Shown here in pieces: positions 24,803-33,458 of a stretch of 64,000 nucleotides of DNA (the stretch's first letter is position 1; each line of letters begins with the position of its first letter). Position numbers and translations under genes: made by a program. The stretch is taken from positions 496,001-560,000 of the forward strand of contig NZ_AP025739.1 of the NCBI RefSeq assembly GCF_003574315.2, read 5' to 3'. Source of the stretch: Capsulimonas corticalis (lineage in GTDB: Bacteria; Armatimonadota; Armatimonadia; Armatimonadales; Capsulimonadaceae). The notes below the pieces were generated by a model. It ran no database searches and had not been told where the DNA came from. It worked only from the letters and a program-made list of their open reading frames with translations.

Positions 24803-26851
24803 TTATGCGATGATGCCGAAATCTCTCGCGCGCGCCAGAGCTTGGGTTCGATTTCTGGCGTTGAGCTTGAGATAAAGGTTTTTTATGTGTGTTTTTACCG
24901 TGTTATGCGAGATGAATAACGAGTCGGAAATTTCCGCGTTGGAATAACCGGCGTGGATCAATTTCAAAAGGTCCAGTTCGCGCTCCGTCAGGATCCCGCT
25001 GAGCGGCTCGTGCGTAGCCATTGAAGACGCCGCCTCCGATTGCGAGGAGACGCCGCTGGGGGCCGGATCGAACATGGCGGATAAACTGGAGGTCGTTTCC
25101 GGCAGCAGGCCCCGCCGCGATACGGCCTGGAGCAGCCGCTGCATTGGAGCGCCTTGGTCGAGCAGGACTCGGAACGAGCTTTCGGAAATGATCAGGGACA
25201 GCGCCTTTTCCAAAGCCTTATAGGACGCGTCGAGATCGCCGACCTGGTCGAACGCCAGCGCTTCGAGCACCAGGCATTGCAGGGCGTCTCCCATTCGGCA
25301 GTCTCGCTCGGCGGCCGACCTCAGACGGCCCAGAAGACGGATCGCGTGGCCGACGGACGCTGGATCCTTGGCTCGCCGGTCCCTTTCCAGACGCAGCTGG
25401 GCGACGGCCAAATAAAGGCGTTCGCGAGAATACTCAATCTCATCGTCGACGCCCAACTCTCGTTCTGCGGCCCACATGGCGGCGCGCTCCAGCTGGCCGT
25501 CCTTGAGCCAGTACTGAGCTCTCACCGCCTCCGCCAGGTTCTGAAAGTGAACGCCGCCATTTCTTTTCGCCCACGCGCACAGATTCTCAACAATGTAATC
25601 GCCCGCTTCCGAATCGCCTTCGGCGTAACGCACTTGCGCCGCGCTCACCCAGGCCGAAGGCTCGGCGTTCCACTGATCGACCGGGCCGGACAGGTCGAGG
25701 CTTTTGCCGAGAAGCTGGCTGGCCGCGTCCATCAGGTTGCGCTCGATGTGGATATCGCACTCAAAGAGAATGTTGGGCGAATAAAGAACGCCGCCGTATT
25801 GACGGTCCAGCGAAGACGCCTGACGGCACACGGCGAGCGCGGTGTTGCAGCGCCCCTGTAGAAAGAGCGCGCGGCCGTACCAGGCGAACGAAATGGGAAT
25901 GAGCCAGCGCTGGGCGCCTTCCAAGCGCTCGCTCAGGGCGTTCGCCTCCAGAAACTCCTCCTCCGCAAGGATCGGCAAGCCTGAGACGCAATAAGCGCAG
26001 CCAAGCCAGTGATGCGCCAGGGCGCGCGAAAGATACGAGTCGGCGGGGATAAGCCCAAGCGCTTCCTTGGACAGCAGGACGCTTCGCGCCCCCTCGCCGC
26101 GCGACGCCGCAACGCTCGCCATCATGGCCCGGACGGAGATTTGGCCGAGGAGATCTCCTTCGCGCGCGCATCCCCGCTCCGCGATGCGCAGCGCATCCTC
26201 CGCCGCGCTCAGCTTTCCCGTTCCGAGCAGTACGAACGCGCGCCAGTACGCCAGCTTGGGCTGCGCCTCCAGAGCCGTCGCGGGCAAGCCCAGCAGCCAC
26301 TGCCGAATTTCCTCGCTCTGGGCAATGATCGGAAACGCGTTGGCCTCCATCAGACGGACGGCCAGTCCCCAATCGTGCTGCTCCATCGCGCTCTTGACCG
26401 CCTGATCGAGCACCCCTTTCGAAATTCGCAGCTCCGCCGTGCGCTCCATCACCAATTTCTCCAGGTCCAGCCGCATCCGGCTTTGCGTCAAATGGTTATG
26501 CACGCGCGCAAGCAGCTCCGCGCGCTGATAGGGCTTGGAGATGAAGTCCACGGCGCCGAGTTTCAGGCCCTCCACGCGCTCGTCAATCGCGTTCATCGCG
26601 CTGATAAAGATGACGGGGATATCGCGCGTCTCCACCCGCGTCTTTAGGCGGCGGCAGACCTCAAACCCATCGATCTTCGGCATGCGGATATCGAGCAGGA
26701 TCAGTTCCGGAGGATTCGTGGCGGCGGACGCCAGCGCCAGTTCACCGCTATCGGCGGGGCGAACCGTGTATCCCTCGGCCAGGAGGATCTCTGCTAACAA
26801 CCGCAAGGAATCGGTGGTGTCGTCAACAATCAGAATCGTTCCCTTACTCAT
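24803..26851 (-). CDS. Response regulator with REC, TPR-like and LuxR-type HTH domains (paralogue)
   Basis: 682 residues with the same layout as the protein at 18825-20918: receiver (LILLDIRMPKIDG, ISKPY), helical repeat region, and GerE HTH (LTERELDLLKLIHAGYSNA, ISHNTVKTHIKNLYLKL). ATG 26851 was chosen because the receiver starts there; it overlaps the end of the upstream hybrid kinase gene by 8 bp, so the two are coupled. The pairing suggests that the kinase at 26844-29474 phosphorylates this regulator. Confidence 0.9.
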   Translation of the reverse strand: MSKGTILIVDDTTDSLRLLAEILLAEGYTVRPADSGELALASAATNPPELILLDIRMPKIDGFEVCRRLKTRVETRDIPVIFISAMNAIDERVEGLKLGAVDFISKPYQRAELLARVHNHLTQSRMRLDLEKLVMERTAELRISKGVLDQAVKSAMEQHDWGLAVRLMEANAFPIIAQSEEIRQWLLGLPATALEAQPKLAYWRAFVLLGTGKLSAAEDALRIAERGCAREGDLLGQISVRAMMASVAASRGEGARSVLLSKEALGLIPADSYLSRALAHHWLGCAYCVSGLPILAEEEFLEANALSERLEGAQRWLIPISFAWYGRALFLQGRCNTALAVCRQASSLDRQYGGVLYSPNILFECDIHIERNLMDAASQLLGKSLDLSGPVDQWNAEPSAWVSAAQVRYAEGDSEAGDYIVENLCAWAKRNGGVHFQNLAEAVRAQYWLKDGQLERAAMWAAERELGVDDEIEYSRERLYLAVAQLRLERDRRAKDPASVGHAIRLLGRLRSAAERDCRMGDALQCLVLEALAFDQVGDLDASYKALEKALSLIISESSFRVLLDQGAPMQRLLQAVSRRGLLPETTSSLSAMFDPAPSGVSSQSEAASSMATHEPLSGILTERELDLLKLIHAGYSNAEISDSLFISHNTVKTHIKNLYLKLNARNRTQALARARDFGIIA

Positions 26852-29474
26852 GTGATCGTCCTTGGATGGCGCCCTGCTCGCATTGCTGGAGGGATTGCAG
26901 GATCGGCGTGTATGAGAGCGTTTCCGCATGAAACGCGAGCGCGCGGCCAATCGCGGCGTCCTGCTGGGAGATCCGGCTGATGGCTTCGGCGACATACGCG
27001 ATATCGAGCTGCAGGAGAGCGTCCATCAAGTCTTTGCGCAAAAGCGGCGGTAAGGCCGAGAGCTCCTGCGCCGTGGGGCACGCGAGGGAAAGCACGGCCG
27101 GCGGGGTGTCTTGATAAGTATACATGACATTGAGCTGACGCGCCAGGCAATCGTAAATCTCCTCGGGCCGATAGGGCTTGCTCACGAAATCGTCCATGCC
27201 GGCGGTCAGCGCCTCCTGACGCTGGTCCGTAAAGGCGGACGCGGAAAGACCGGCGATCTTGACGTGCTCGCCGCCCTCCATCGCCCGGATGCGCAGTGTC
27301 GCCTCGATACCGTCCATGACGGGCATTCGGCGGTCCATCCAGATGAAGTGCGGATTCCACAGCCGAAACATCTCCACGCCCGCCATACCGTTTTCCGCGA
27401 CTCGGACCCGAAAGCCGACATCGGCAAGCAGTCGTTCCAGAAGCAGCGAATTTTCGATCTGGTCCTCGACGATCAGCACCCGATACTCCCTCTGATCGGG
27501 AACGAGTCCGACGACCCTGCCGCGATCGATATCCGCCCGCAAGATCTCGGATTCCTCGGCTAAGCCCACCATTACCGTGACATGAAAACGGGAGCCCTTC
27601 CCCACTTCGCTGTCCACCCCCATGCGGCCGCCCATCAGCTCCACATATTGTTTGGTGATCGTCAGTCCCAGGCCGGTGCCCTTGGTTTCCGTGGACTCCC
27701 CGAGCTGGACAAACGGTTCGAAGATACGGTCCCGATCCCCCCTGGCGATCCCGATCCCGGTATCGGCAATCTCGAATGTCAGTTTGACCCGGTCCGGGAC
27801 ATCGGCCGGCGCGGCGTCAAGCCGCACCGTCACGGCGCCGTGCTGCGTATATTTGATGGCGTTATTGATCAAATTGATCAATATTTGGCGCAGCTTGGCG
27901 GCGTCGGAGCGAACAAAGCGCGGAAAAAGCGAGGACTGATCGTAAATCAACAACAAGCCCTTTTCTTCGGCGCGCAGCCGCATCATGTCGGTCAGGTCGC
28001 GCAGCATCGCGCCCATATCAAATGGAGTGGATTCCATGACAATCCGCCCCGCCTCGATCCGGGCGACATCGAGCACGTCGTTGATCAATCCCAGCAGGTG
28101 TTCGCCGCTGCGGTTGATGATATGAAGGGTCTTACGATTATCCTCGGAGATATTCGCGTCGTGCACGAGCAAATTGGAAAACCCGAGCACCGCATTCAGT
28201 GGGGTGCGCAGTTCATGGCTCATGTTGGCGAGGAACACGCTTTTCGCTTTATTGGCGCCCTCCGCCACGTTCCGGGCGTCCGTGAGCTCGGTGGTGCGGT
28301 TCTGGACCAGATCCTCCAAGTCGGCGGCCAAGCGCCCAATCTCGTCCGGGCGATGGAATGTCGCCGTTTTATCAAAATCCCCGTGCGCAATCCGCTGGAC
28401 GGTATCGAGCAAACGGTCGATCCCTTCGACCGCCCCGACATAAAATCCGGAAAGCAGATATACCGCGAAGGTCAACGAAACCGCGGCGAGCCATACCACC
28501 AGCTCTTTTCTGTGAGTATATAAACGCAGCCGGTGATTGAGCAGAGGGGTCAGGGTAGAGATCACCGCGCCATGATACTCCAGGGCGGCTTCCTGGAGGT
28601 CGTTTCCCGCCAGGATGACATTCGAGGGTGAGACGGTGGGTTTACCCGAGGCGAGCACTCCGGACGAGATGAGCTCCTGAAACCGATCTCCCGACGTCAA
28701 TAAGCTTTGCGTTCCGCCCTCCAGGCTCTGCTTGAGCGTGGGATCGGCGGCATAGACATGGTTGAGGTTCGTCCGGATATTCGCAAACTGTGTGGAAATC
28801 TGGGCGTCGCCGGCAATTAGCTGCCGCAGATCGCCCAGCGTCGCGGTTTTGCGCGACGCGACTTCCACTCCCGCCAGCCGCGCTCGCCCGAGGTTGACCA
28901 GGACATGAGGAATGCAGTCCACGGCCGTATCGATCATGTAATAGCTATCGGCGTTTGGATCGAGAATGAGATTGGAGTCGGTGCTGAAATCTCCGATCAT
29001 GATCGCGATTTCATTGAGAAGCGTGGAGTGGCGCTCCAGGCTTTTCTCCGGCCATTCCATGCCATATCCGCTTTTCAGGAGATTCCAGTCGTTCTTGATC
29101 TTCCCCCAATTGGCGCCCAGAATCGACACATTGGGAAAGACGCGCGCGACGGCGTCGATATTGGCAATATCGGAATCGATCTTCCCGTCGAGCTGCGAGA
29201 GCGAGGCCGTATCTTTTTGAATCCCCAGCCTTCGAAGATCGACCAATTGCTGACGCTGTAAAATATCACCGTAAAGCTGAACGACAGGAGTGTCCAGCGC
29301 AACGCCTTCCATCTCAAGATTGACGAAGTTGATTCGGGCGTTGATTTCCGTCAGGAAATAAAACATCACGACCAGCAACGGTAGCAAAAACAACAGACCA
29401 ATGAGAGCAAATTTCACCGGATACCGCAGTCTGTTCATCACGACAGCGGCAGGGCGCAGCAGCAGCTTCAGCAT
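26844..29474 (-). CDS. Membrane hybrid histidine kinase (sensor-HAMP-HisKA-HATPase-REC)
   Basis: 876 residues. One membrane helix (about 15-40: FALIGLLFLLPLLVVMFYFL), a long periplasmic sensor (about 42-330), a second helix (about 333-350), HAMP (about 352-405), HisKA (MSHELRTPLNAVLGFS), HATPase_c (NLINNAIKY, DTGIGI, GTGLGLTI) and a receiver (IWMDRRMP), then a C-terminal helical tail like that of the kinase at 20938-23760. The periplasmic part has no motif I can name. ATG 29474 was chosen from AGAGG 6 bp upstream. Its stop lies inside the following response regulator gene. Confidence 0.9.
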   Translation of the reverse strand: MLKLLLRPAAVVMNRLRYPVKFALIGLLFLLPLLVVMFYFLTEINARINFVNLEMEGVALDTPVVQLYGDILQRQQLVDLRRLGIQKDTASLSQLDGKIDSDIANIDAVARVFPNVSILGANWGKIKNDWNLLKSGYGMEWPEKSLERHSTLLNEIAIMIGDFSTDSNLILDPNADSYYMIDTAVDCIPHVLVNLGRARLAGVEVASRKTATLGDLRQLIAGDAQISTQFANIRTNLNHVYAADPTLKQSLEGGTQSLLTSGDRFQELISSGVLASGKPTVSPSNVILAGNDLQEAALEYHGAVISTLTPLLNHRLRLYTHRKELVVWLAAVSLTFAVYLLSGFYVGAVEGIDRLLDTVQRIAHGDFDKTATFHRPDEIGRLAADLEDLVQNRTTELTDARNVAEGANKAKSVFLANMSHELRTPLNAVLGFSNLLVHDANISEDNRKTLHIINRSGEHLLGLINDVLDVARIEAGRIVMESTPFDMGAMLRDLTDMMRLRAEEKGLLLIYDQSSLFPRFVRSDAAKLRQILINLINNAIKYTQHGAVTVRLDAAPADVPDRVKLTFEIADTGIGIARGDRDRIFEPFVQLGESTETKGTGLGLTITKQYVELMGGRMGVDSEVGKGSRFHVTVMVGLAEESEILRADIDRGRVVGLVPDQREYRVLIVEDQIENSLLLERLLADVGFRVRVAENGMAGVEMFRLWNPHFIWMDRRMPVMDGIEATLRIRAMEGGEHVKIAGLSASAFTDQRQEALTAGMDDFVSKPYRPEEIYDCLARQLNVMYTYQDTPPAVLSLACPTAQELSALPPLLRKDLMDALLQLDIAYVAEAISRISQQDAAIGRALAFHAETLSYTPILQSLQQCEQGAIQGRSHE

Positions 29475-29653
29475 TGTGAGCCTCTGAGATGTCGGCAAAC
29501 AAACGGGAACTCGATCACATCGTGCGTCATTGCGAATAATTCGTCGCGGGAGCGGAATTATCCTGTTATTACAAACAATGGGATTTGCAGTTTATGAAGC
29601 AGGCTTAGTATTCAGAAAGTGGTTCTTGGAGAGCATCCGTGGATCTAGAGCAA

Positions 29654-29697
29654 CGCCGTTCCAAGTGAGATAAGTTGCGCTTCGTTTTGGAACGGCG
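29654..29697 (-). terminator. Inverted repeat after the cytochrome b gene
   Basis: CGCCGTTCCAA (29654-29664) and its exact complement (29687-29697) flank a 22-nt loop, 23 bp beyond the cytochrome b stop. It is a plausible transcript end, but there is no T-run. Confidence 0.45.
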
Positions 29698-29720
29698 GCT
29701 ATCGCGGAGGAACGTGAGTC

Positions 29721-30581
29721 TTATTTCTTGCGAGAGTTTTTCGGAGCAGAATGGTCCGAAAGCGCGGCGTGCGGCGTTCTCACGCTCCAGCCCACCACCA
29801 TCGATCGCAGGGTATCCCACCCGTCGACGAGCACCAAAACAACGTGCGGGATAACGAAGGCCGCGAAGTACCACATCAACCAGAAGTGCCAGACGCGGGC
29901 AAGGTCGTAGCCGCCGAAGAGGCCCTGAAGCCAGCCGAGCTGCTGGGGTTTGTGGATCGCCCACCCTGTCAGCACCGAAAGCGTGGCCGCCACCGGCATG
30001 CTGGCGTAAGCGCCGCGCTGCAAGGCGTTGTATTTGGAGGTAATGACGGGATGCTTCCAGGGCTTGCGCAGCAGCTTCGCGGGAACCAGACCCAGATAGA
30101 AGCGAATCATGGCGAAGGCCTGCGCGGGATCGGTTCGGCGCGGCAGCAGCGCTTTGTACCCGCCGCCCATGGAAAGGCCGATCAAATACAGAATCCCATT
30201 CGCCATGAAGAGATAGGCGAACAGCCAGTGCAGATTTAAGGCGTTCGCCAGCAGTCCCGTGCCCAGGCTAAAGTGGTTGTAGATCCAGTCGTTCGCCGCC
30301 GGGCGCGGATCTCCTTCGGGCGCTCCAGGCAGCGCATAGCCGTGGATGTGCGCGTGCGTGACGATCCATCGACCAAGATCCGCGACATAGTCGTCGCTCG
30401 CCGTCGCCTCGTGATACGCGTGCTTGTAGACGGGCGCCGCCCAGTAAATCGACATGCCGCTCAGCCCCAGCCCCAGCAGCAGCGGGATATTCAGCCAGTG
30501 CGAGATGCGAACCAGAATATGATGCTTGGGAACAACCGCAACCGTCTCCGGCGCGGCGGGTATCGCATGAGCGACCGCCAT
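29721..30581 (-). CDS. Membrane cytochrome b (thiosulfate reductase / formate dehydrogenase gamma-like)
   Basis: A 286-residue integral membrane protein with about four to five helices and paired histidines suited to b-haem ligation (RISHWLNIPLL, LHWLFAYLF, RVWHFWLMWYF, IPHVVLVLVDGW). Such cytochromes pass electrons between the quinone pool and a periplasmic oxidoreductase. GAGGAG lies upstream of ATG 30581. No catalytic subunit is next to it; a sulfite-oxidase-like molybdopterin protein is encoded 29 kb away (59717-60619) and is a possible partner. The C-terminal tail is basic and cytoplasmic. Confidence 0.85.
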   Translation of the reverse strand: MAVAHAIPAAPETVAVVPKHHILVRISHWLNIPLLLGLGLSGMSIYWAAPVYKHAYHEATASDDYVADLGRWIVTHAHIHGYALPGAPEGDPRPAANDWIYNHFSLGTGLLANALNLHWLFAYLFMANGILYLIGLSMGGGYKALLPRRTDPAQAFAMIRFYLGLVPAKLLRKPWKHPVITSKYNALQRGAYASMPVAATLSVLTGWAIHKPQQLGWLQGLFGGYDLARVWHFWLMWYFAAFVIPHVVLVLVDGWDTLRSMVVGWSVRTPHAALSDHSAPKNSRKK

Positions 30582-30665
30582 GACGTTTTCTCCTCTTCGC
30601 CACGGTGTCCGCAGCGCTTCTGCTGGAAGGAACGGACGAGACGCGCGAAAAGTTCGATGTGAGGG

Positions 30666-33329
30666 TTAATCTCCGCTCTGCTCGATCAGTTTCGCCACCA
30701 GTCCCGTCCATCCCGTCTGGTGGCTGGCGCCGATGCCGGCGCCGTTGTCGCCGTGGAAGTATTCGTAGAAGAGGATCAGGTCCTTCCAATAGGGGTCGGT
30801 TTGGAATTTTTCGGAGCCGCCGAAGACGGGGCGGCGGCCGTCGGCGCCTCGGGTGAAGGTGCGGGTCAGGCGGCGGCTGAGCTCTGCCGCGATTTCGCCC
30901 AGCGAGAGCTGCTGGTCGGAGCCGGTCGGAAAGGTCACCGGGAAGTCCGGGCCGAGGTAGTAGTCGTACTTTTGGAGCGCTTCGATCAGGAGGTAGTTGA
31001 GCGGGAACCAGATCGGGCCGCGCCAGTTGGAGTTGCCGCCGAAGAGGCCGGTGCTGGATTCGGCCGGCTCGTAATCCACGCGGTACTCGACGCCGTCAAC
31101 CTGCATCTTGACGGGATGCTGGCGGTGATACTGGGACAGCGCGCGCAGGCCGGTGGGCGCCAGGAACTCGGTCTCATCGAGCATCTTTTCCAGAATCACG
31201 CGCAGGCGGCTGGGGTCCACAATGGAAAGCAGGCGGCGGTCGTGGTCGCCGATGGAGTGCAGGTCGGCGACATTCTGGCACAGGTCGGGCCGGTTGTTCA
31301 CGAACCATTCGACTCGGGCCTTGAAATCCTTGAGCGTCTCGTACTGGGATTCTTCGATGGTCTCGACGGCGAGCAATGGGATCAGGCCGACCATGGAGCG
31401 GACGCGCATGAACTCGTGCGAGCCGTCGGGGCGATGCAGCACATCGTAGTAGAATCCGTCGGTCTCGTCCCACAGATCTTCATCGCATTCGCCGAAGTTG
31501 TTCATGGCGTGGGCGATATAGACAAAGTGCTCGAAGAACTTGGTAGCCATGTCTTCATAGGACAGGTCTTCCCGGCAGAGCTCCAGAGCGATCGTCAGCA
31601 TGTTCAGGCAGTACATCGCCATCCAGCTTGTGCCGTCGGACTGCTCCAGATAGCCGCCGGTCGGCAGCGGCTGGCTTCGGTCGAACATCCCGATGTTGTC
31701 CAGGCCCAGGAAGCCGCCCTGGAAGACGTTCTTTCCCTCCAAGTCCTTGCGGTTGACCCACCAGGTGAAGTTCAGCAGAAGCTTTTGGAAGATCTTCTTG
31801 AGGAAGAGGGTGTCGCCGGGGACGCCAAGCACACGCCGCTCGATCTGATAGACTCGCCACGCGGCCCAGGCGTGGACCGGCGGGTTGACGTCGCCAAACG
31901 CCCATTCATAGGCGGGCAATTGGCCGTTTGGATGCTGATACCACTCGTGCGTCAGCGCCAGCAGCTGCTGCTTGGCGAAGTGCGGGTCGATCACCGCCAG
32001 CGGAATGCAGTGGAACGCGAGGTCCCAGGCGGCGAACCATGGGTACTCCCAGGCGTCCGGCATGGAGAGGACATCGGCGCCGTTGACATGCCGCCAGTCG
32101 TGGTTTCGGCCGTTCTCGCGGATTTCCGGAGGCGGAGGCTGGGTCGGATCGCCGTCTAGCCAGCGCTGGACATTGTACCGGTAGTACTGTTTCGACCAGA
32201 GCATGCCCGCGAAGGCCTGCCGCTGGACATTGCGCGAATCGGCGCTCAGCTCCGGCGAGCCAACCGCATCGTAAAACACATCGGCTTCCTGAATGCGCGC
32301 TTCAAAGAGGCTGTCGAAGCCCGGTCCCAGCAGTTCGGCGCTGGGGCGGCGCGGCGTCAGCCGCAGCCGAATACAATGTTCGCCGCCCGCCTCAACCTCC
32401 ACCTTATACCGCACCGCCGCCTTCGTCCCTGTATGCGCGGGGTTTACGGCCTCCTGCTTCCCATGGACGATGTACTCATGGAAGGCGTCTTTCACATAAA
32501 GGTTCTTGCCGGCGGTCGTTCCATAAAGCTTGGCGCTGTTCGTCTCGTTCTCGGTGAACAGCATCTCCGGCGTGTCCAGGCAGAGCAGGCGACGCAGCCC
32601 CATCTCGGGATGGTGCGCCTCAATGGCGCACACGCCCTCCGCGCCGGCGGACGCCGACACCGTTCCCTTGGGGCTGAGATACCCCCAGTCCCATGTGTTG
32701 CGGAACCAGAGGGTCGGCAGGATATCCAGCGTCGCCGTCTCCGGCCCCCGGTTATGGACCGTGATCTTGATCAAGATATCTTCGGGCGTGGCCTTGGCGT
32801 ACTCAACAAAAACATCCCAGTAACGGTTGTCGTCGAAGACGCCCGTATCCAGCAGCTCATACTCCGTATCGAGCTTGCCGCGCTCGGCGTTGGTCTGGAC
32901 AAGGTCTTGATAGGGAAACGCCGCCTGCGGATACTTGTAGAGGAACTTCATGTAGGAGTGCGTCGGCGTGCTGTCCAGGTAGAAGTAATACTCCTTGACA
33001 TCCTCGCCATGGTTCCCCTCCGGCCCGGAAAGGCCGAACAGGCGCTCCTTCAGTATGGGATCCTTGCCGTTCCAGAGCGCCAATGCAAAGCACAGCTTCT
33101 GATTGTCGTCGCAGATACCGCCCAGTCCGTCCTCGCCCCACCGGTACGCCTTGGACCGGGCTTCGTCATGGGGAAAGTACGTCCACGCCGAACCATCGGC
33201 GCTATAGTCCTCCCGCACCGTCCCCCAGGAGCGCTCGCTCAGATAAGGCCCCCACCGCTTCCACTCCACCTGCGCCGGACCCGGCGCGCACTCTTCCACT
33301 CGACGACGCTCATTATCCAAAATTGCCAT
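30666..33329 (-). CDS. GH63/MGH-like glycoside hydrolase
   Basis: 887 residues, a full-length cytoplasmic GH63-like (alpha,alpha)6-barrel enzyme. The N-terminal region has the family hallmarks [41 protein letters not shown] and [15 protein letters not shown]. The catalytic half includes [35 protein letters not shown] and [10 protein letters not shown]. Relatives hydrolyse alpha-glucosides or mannosylglycerate. There is no signal peptide. ATG 33329 is the natural start but has only a weak ribosome site. It is divergent from the secreted thioredoxin-tipped protein gene. Confidence 0.9.
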   Translation of the reverse strand: MAILDNERRRVEECAPGPAQVEWKRWGPYLSERSWGTVREDYSADGSAWTYFPHDEARSKAYRWGEDGLGGICDDNQKLCFALALWNGKDPILKERLFGLSGPEGNHGEDVKEYYFYLDSTPTHSYMKFLYKYPQAAFPYQDLVQTNAERGKLDTEYELLDTGVFDDNRYWDVFVEYAKATPEDILIKITVHNRGPETATLDILPTLWFRNTWDWGYLSPKGTVSASAGAEGVCAIEAHHPEMGLRRLLCLDTPEMLFTENETNSAKLYGTTAGKNLYVKDAFHEYIVHGKQEAVNPAHTGTKAAVRYKVEVEAGGEHCIRLRLTPRRPSAELLGPGFDSLFEARIQEADVFYDAVGSPELSADSRNVQRQAFAGMLWSKQYYRYNVQRWLDGDPTQPPPPEIRENGRNHDWRHVNGADVLSMPDAWEYPWFAAWDLAFHCIPLAVIDPHFAKQQLLALTHEWYQHPNGQLPAYEWAFGDVNPPVHAWAAWRVYQIERRVLGVPGDTLFLKKIFQKLLLNFTWWVNRKDLEGKNVFQGGFLGLDNIGMFDRSQPLPTGGYLEQSDGTSWMAMYCLNMLTIALELCREDLSYEDMATKFFEHFVYIAHAMNNFGECDEDLWDETDGFYYDVLHRPDGSHEFMRVRSMVGLIPLLAVETIEESQYETLKDFKARVEWFVNNRPDLCQNVADLHSIGDHDRRLLSIVDPSRLRVILEKMLDETEFLAPTGLRALSQYHRQHPVKMQVDGVEYRVDYEPAESSTGLFGGNSNWRGPIWFPLNYLLIEALQKYDYYLGPDFPVTFPTGSDQQLSLGEIAAELSRRLTRTFTRGADGRRPVFGGSEKFQTDPYWKDLILFYEYFHGDNGAGIGASHQTGWTGLVAKLIEQSGD

Positions 33330-33458
33330 GCGCCACTATTCGGGACTGAACGCCCGGTGTCCTGCGTGGGATTGATGCGATCCCGCGAAACAAAATCGCC
33401 AGGAAATTCGTTATGTAGGGAAGAATACTCACCCAATGAGAAAACGGGAGGCGGTTTC

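Noticed and set aside
32376-33458. Long N-terminal extension of the thioredoxin-tipped protein
   Set aside because: The frame is open but lies antisense to the GH63-like gene; a clear ribosome site and signal peptide start at 33459.
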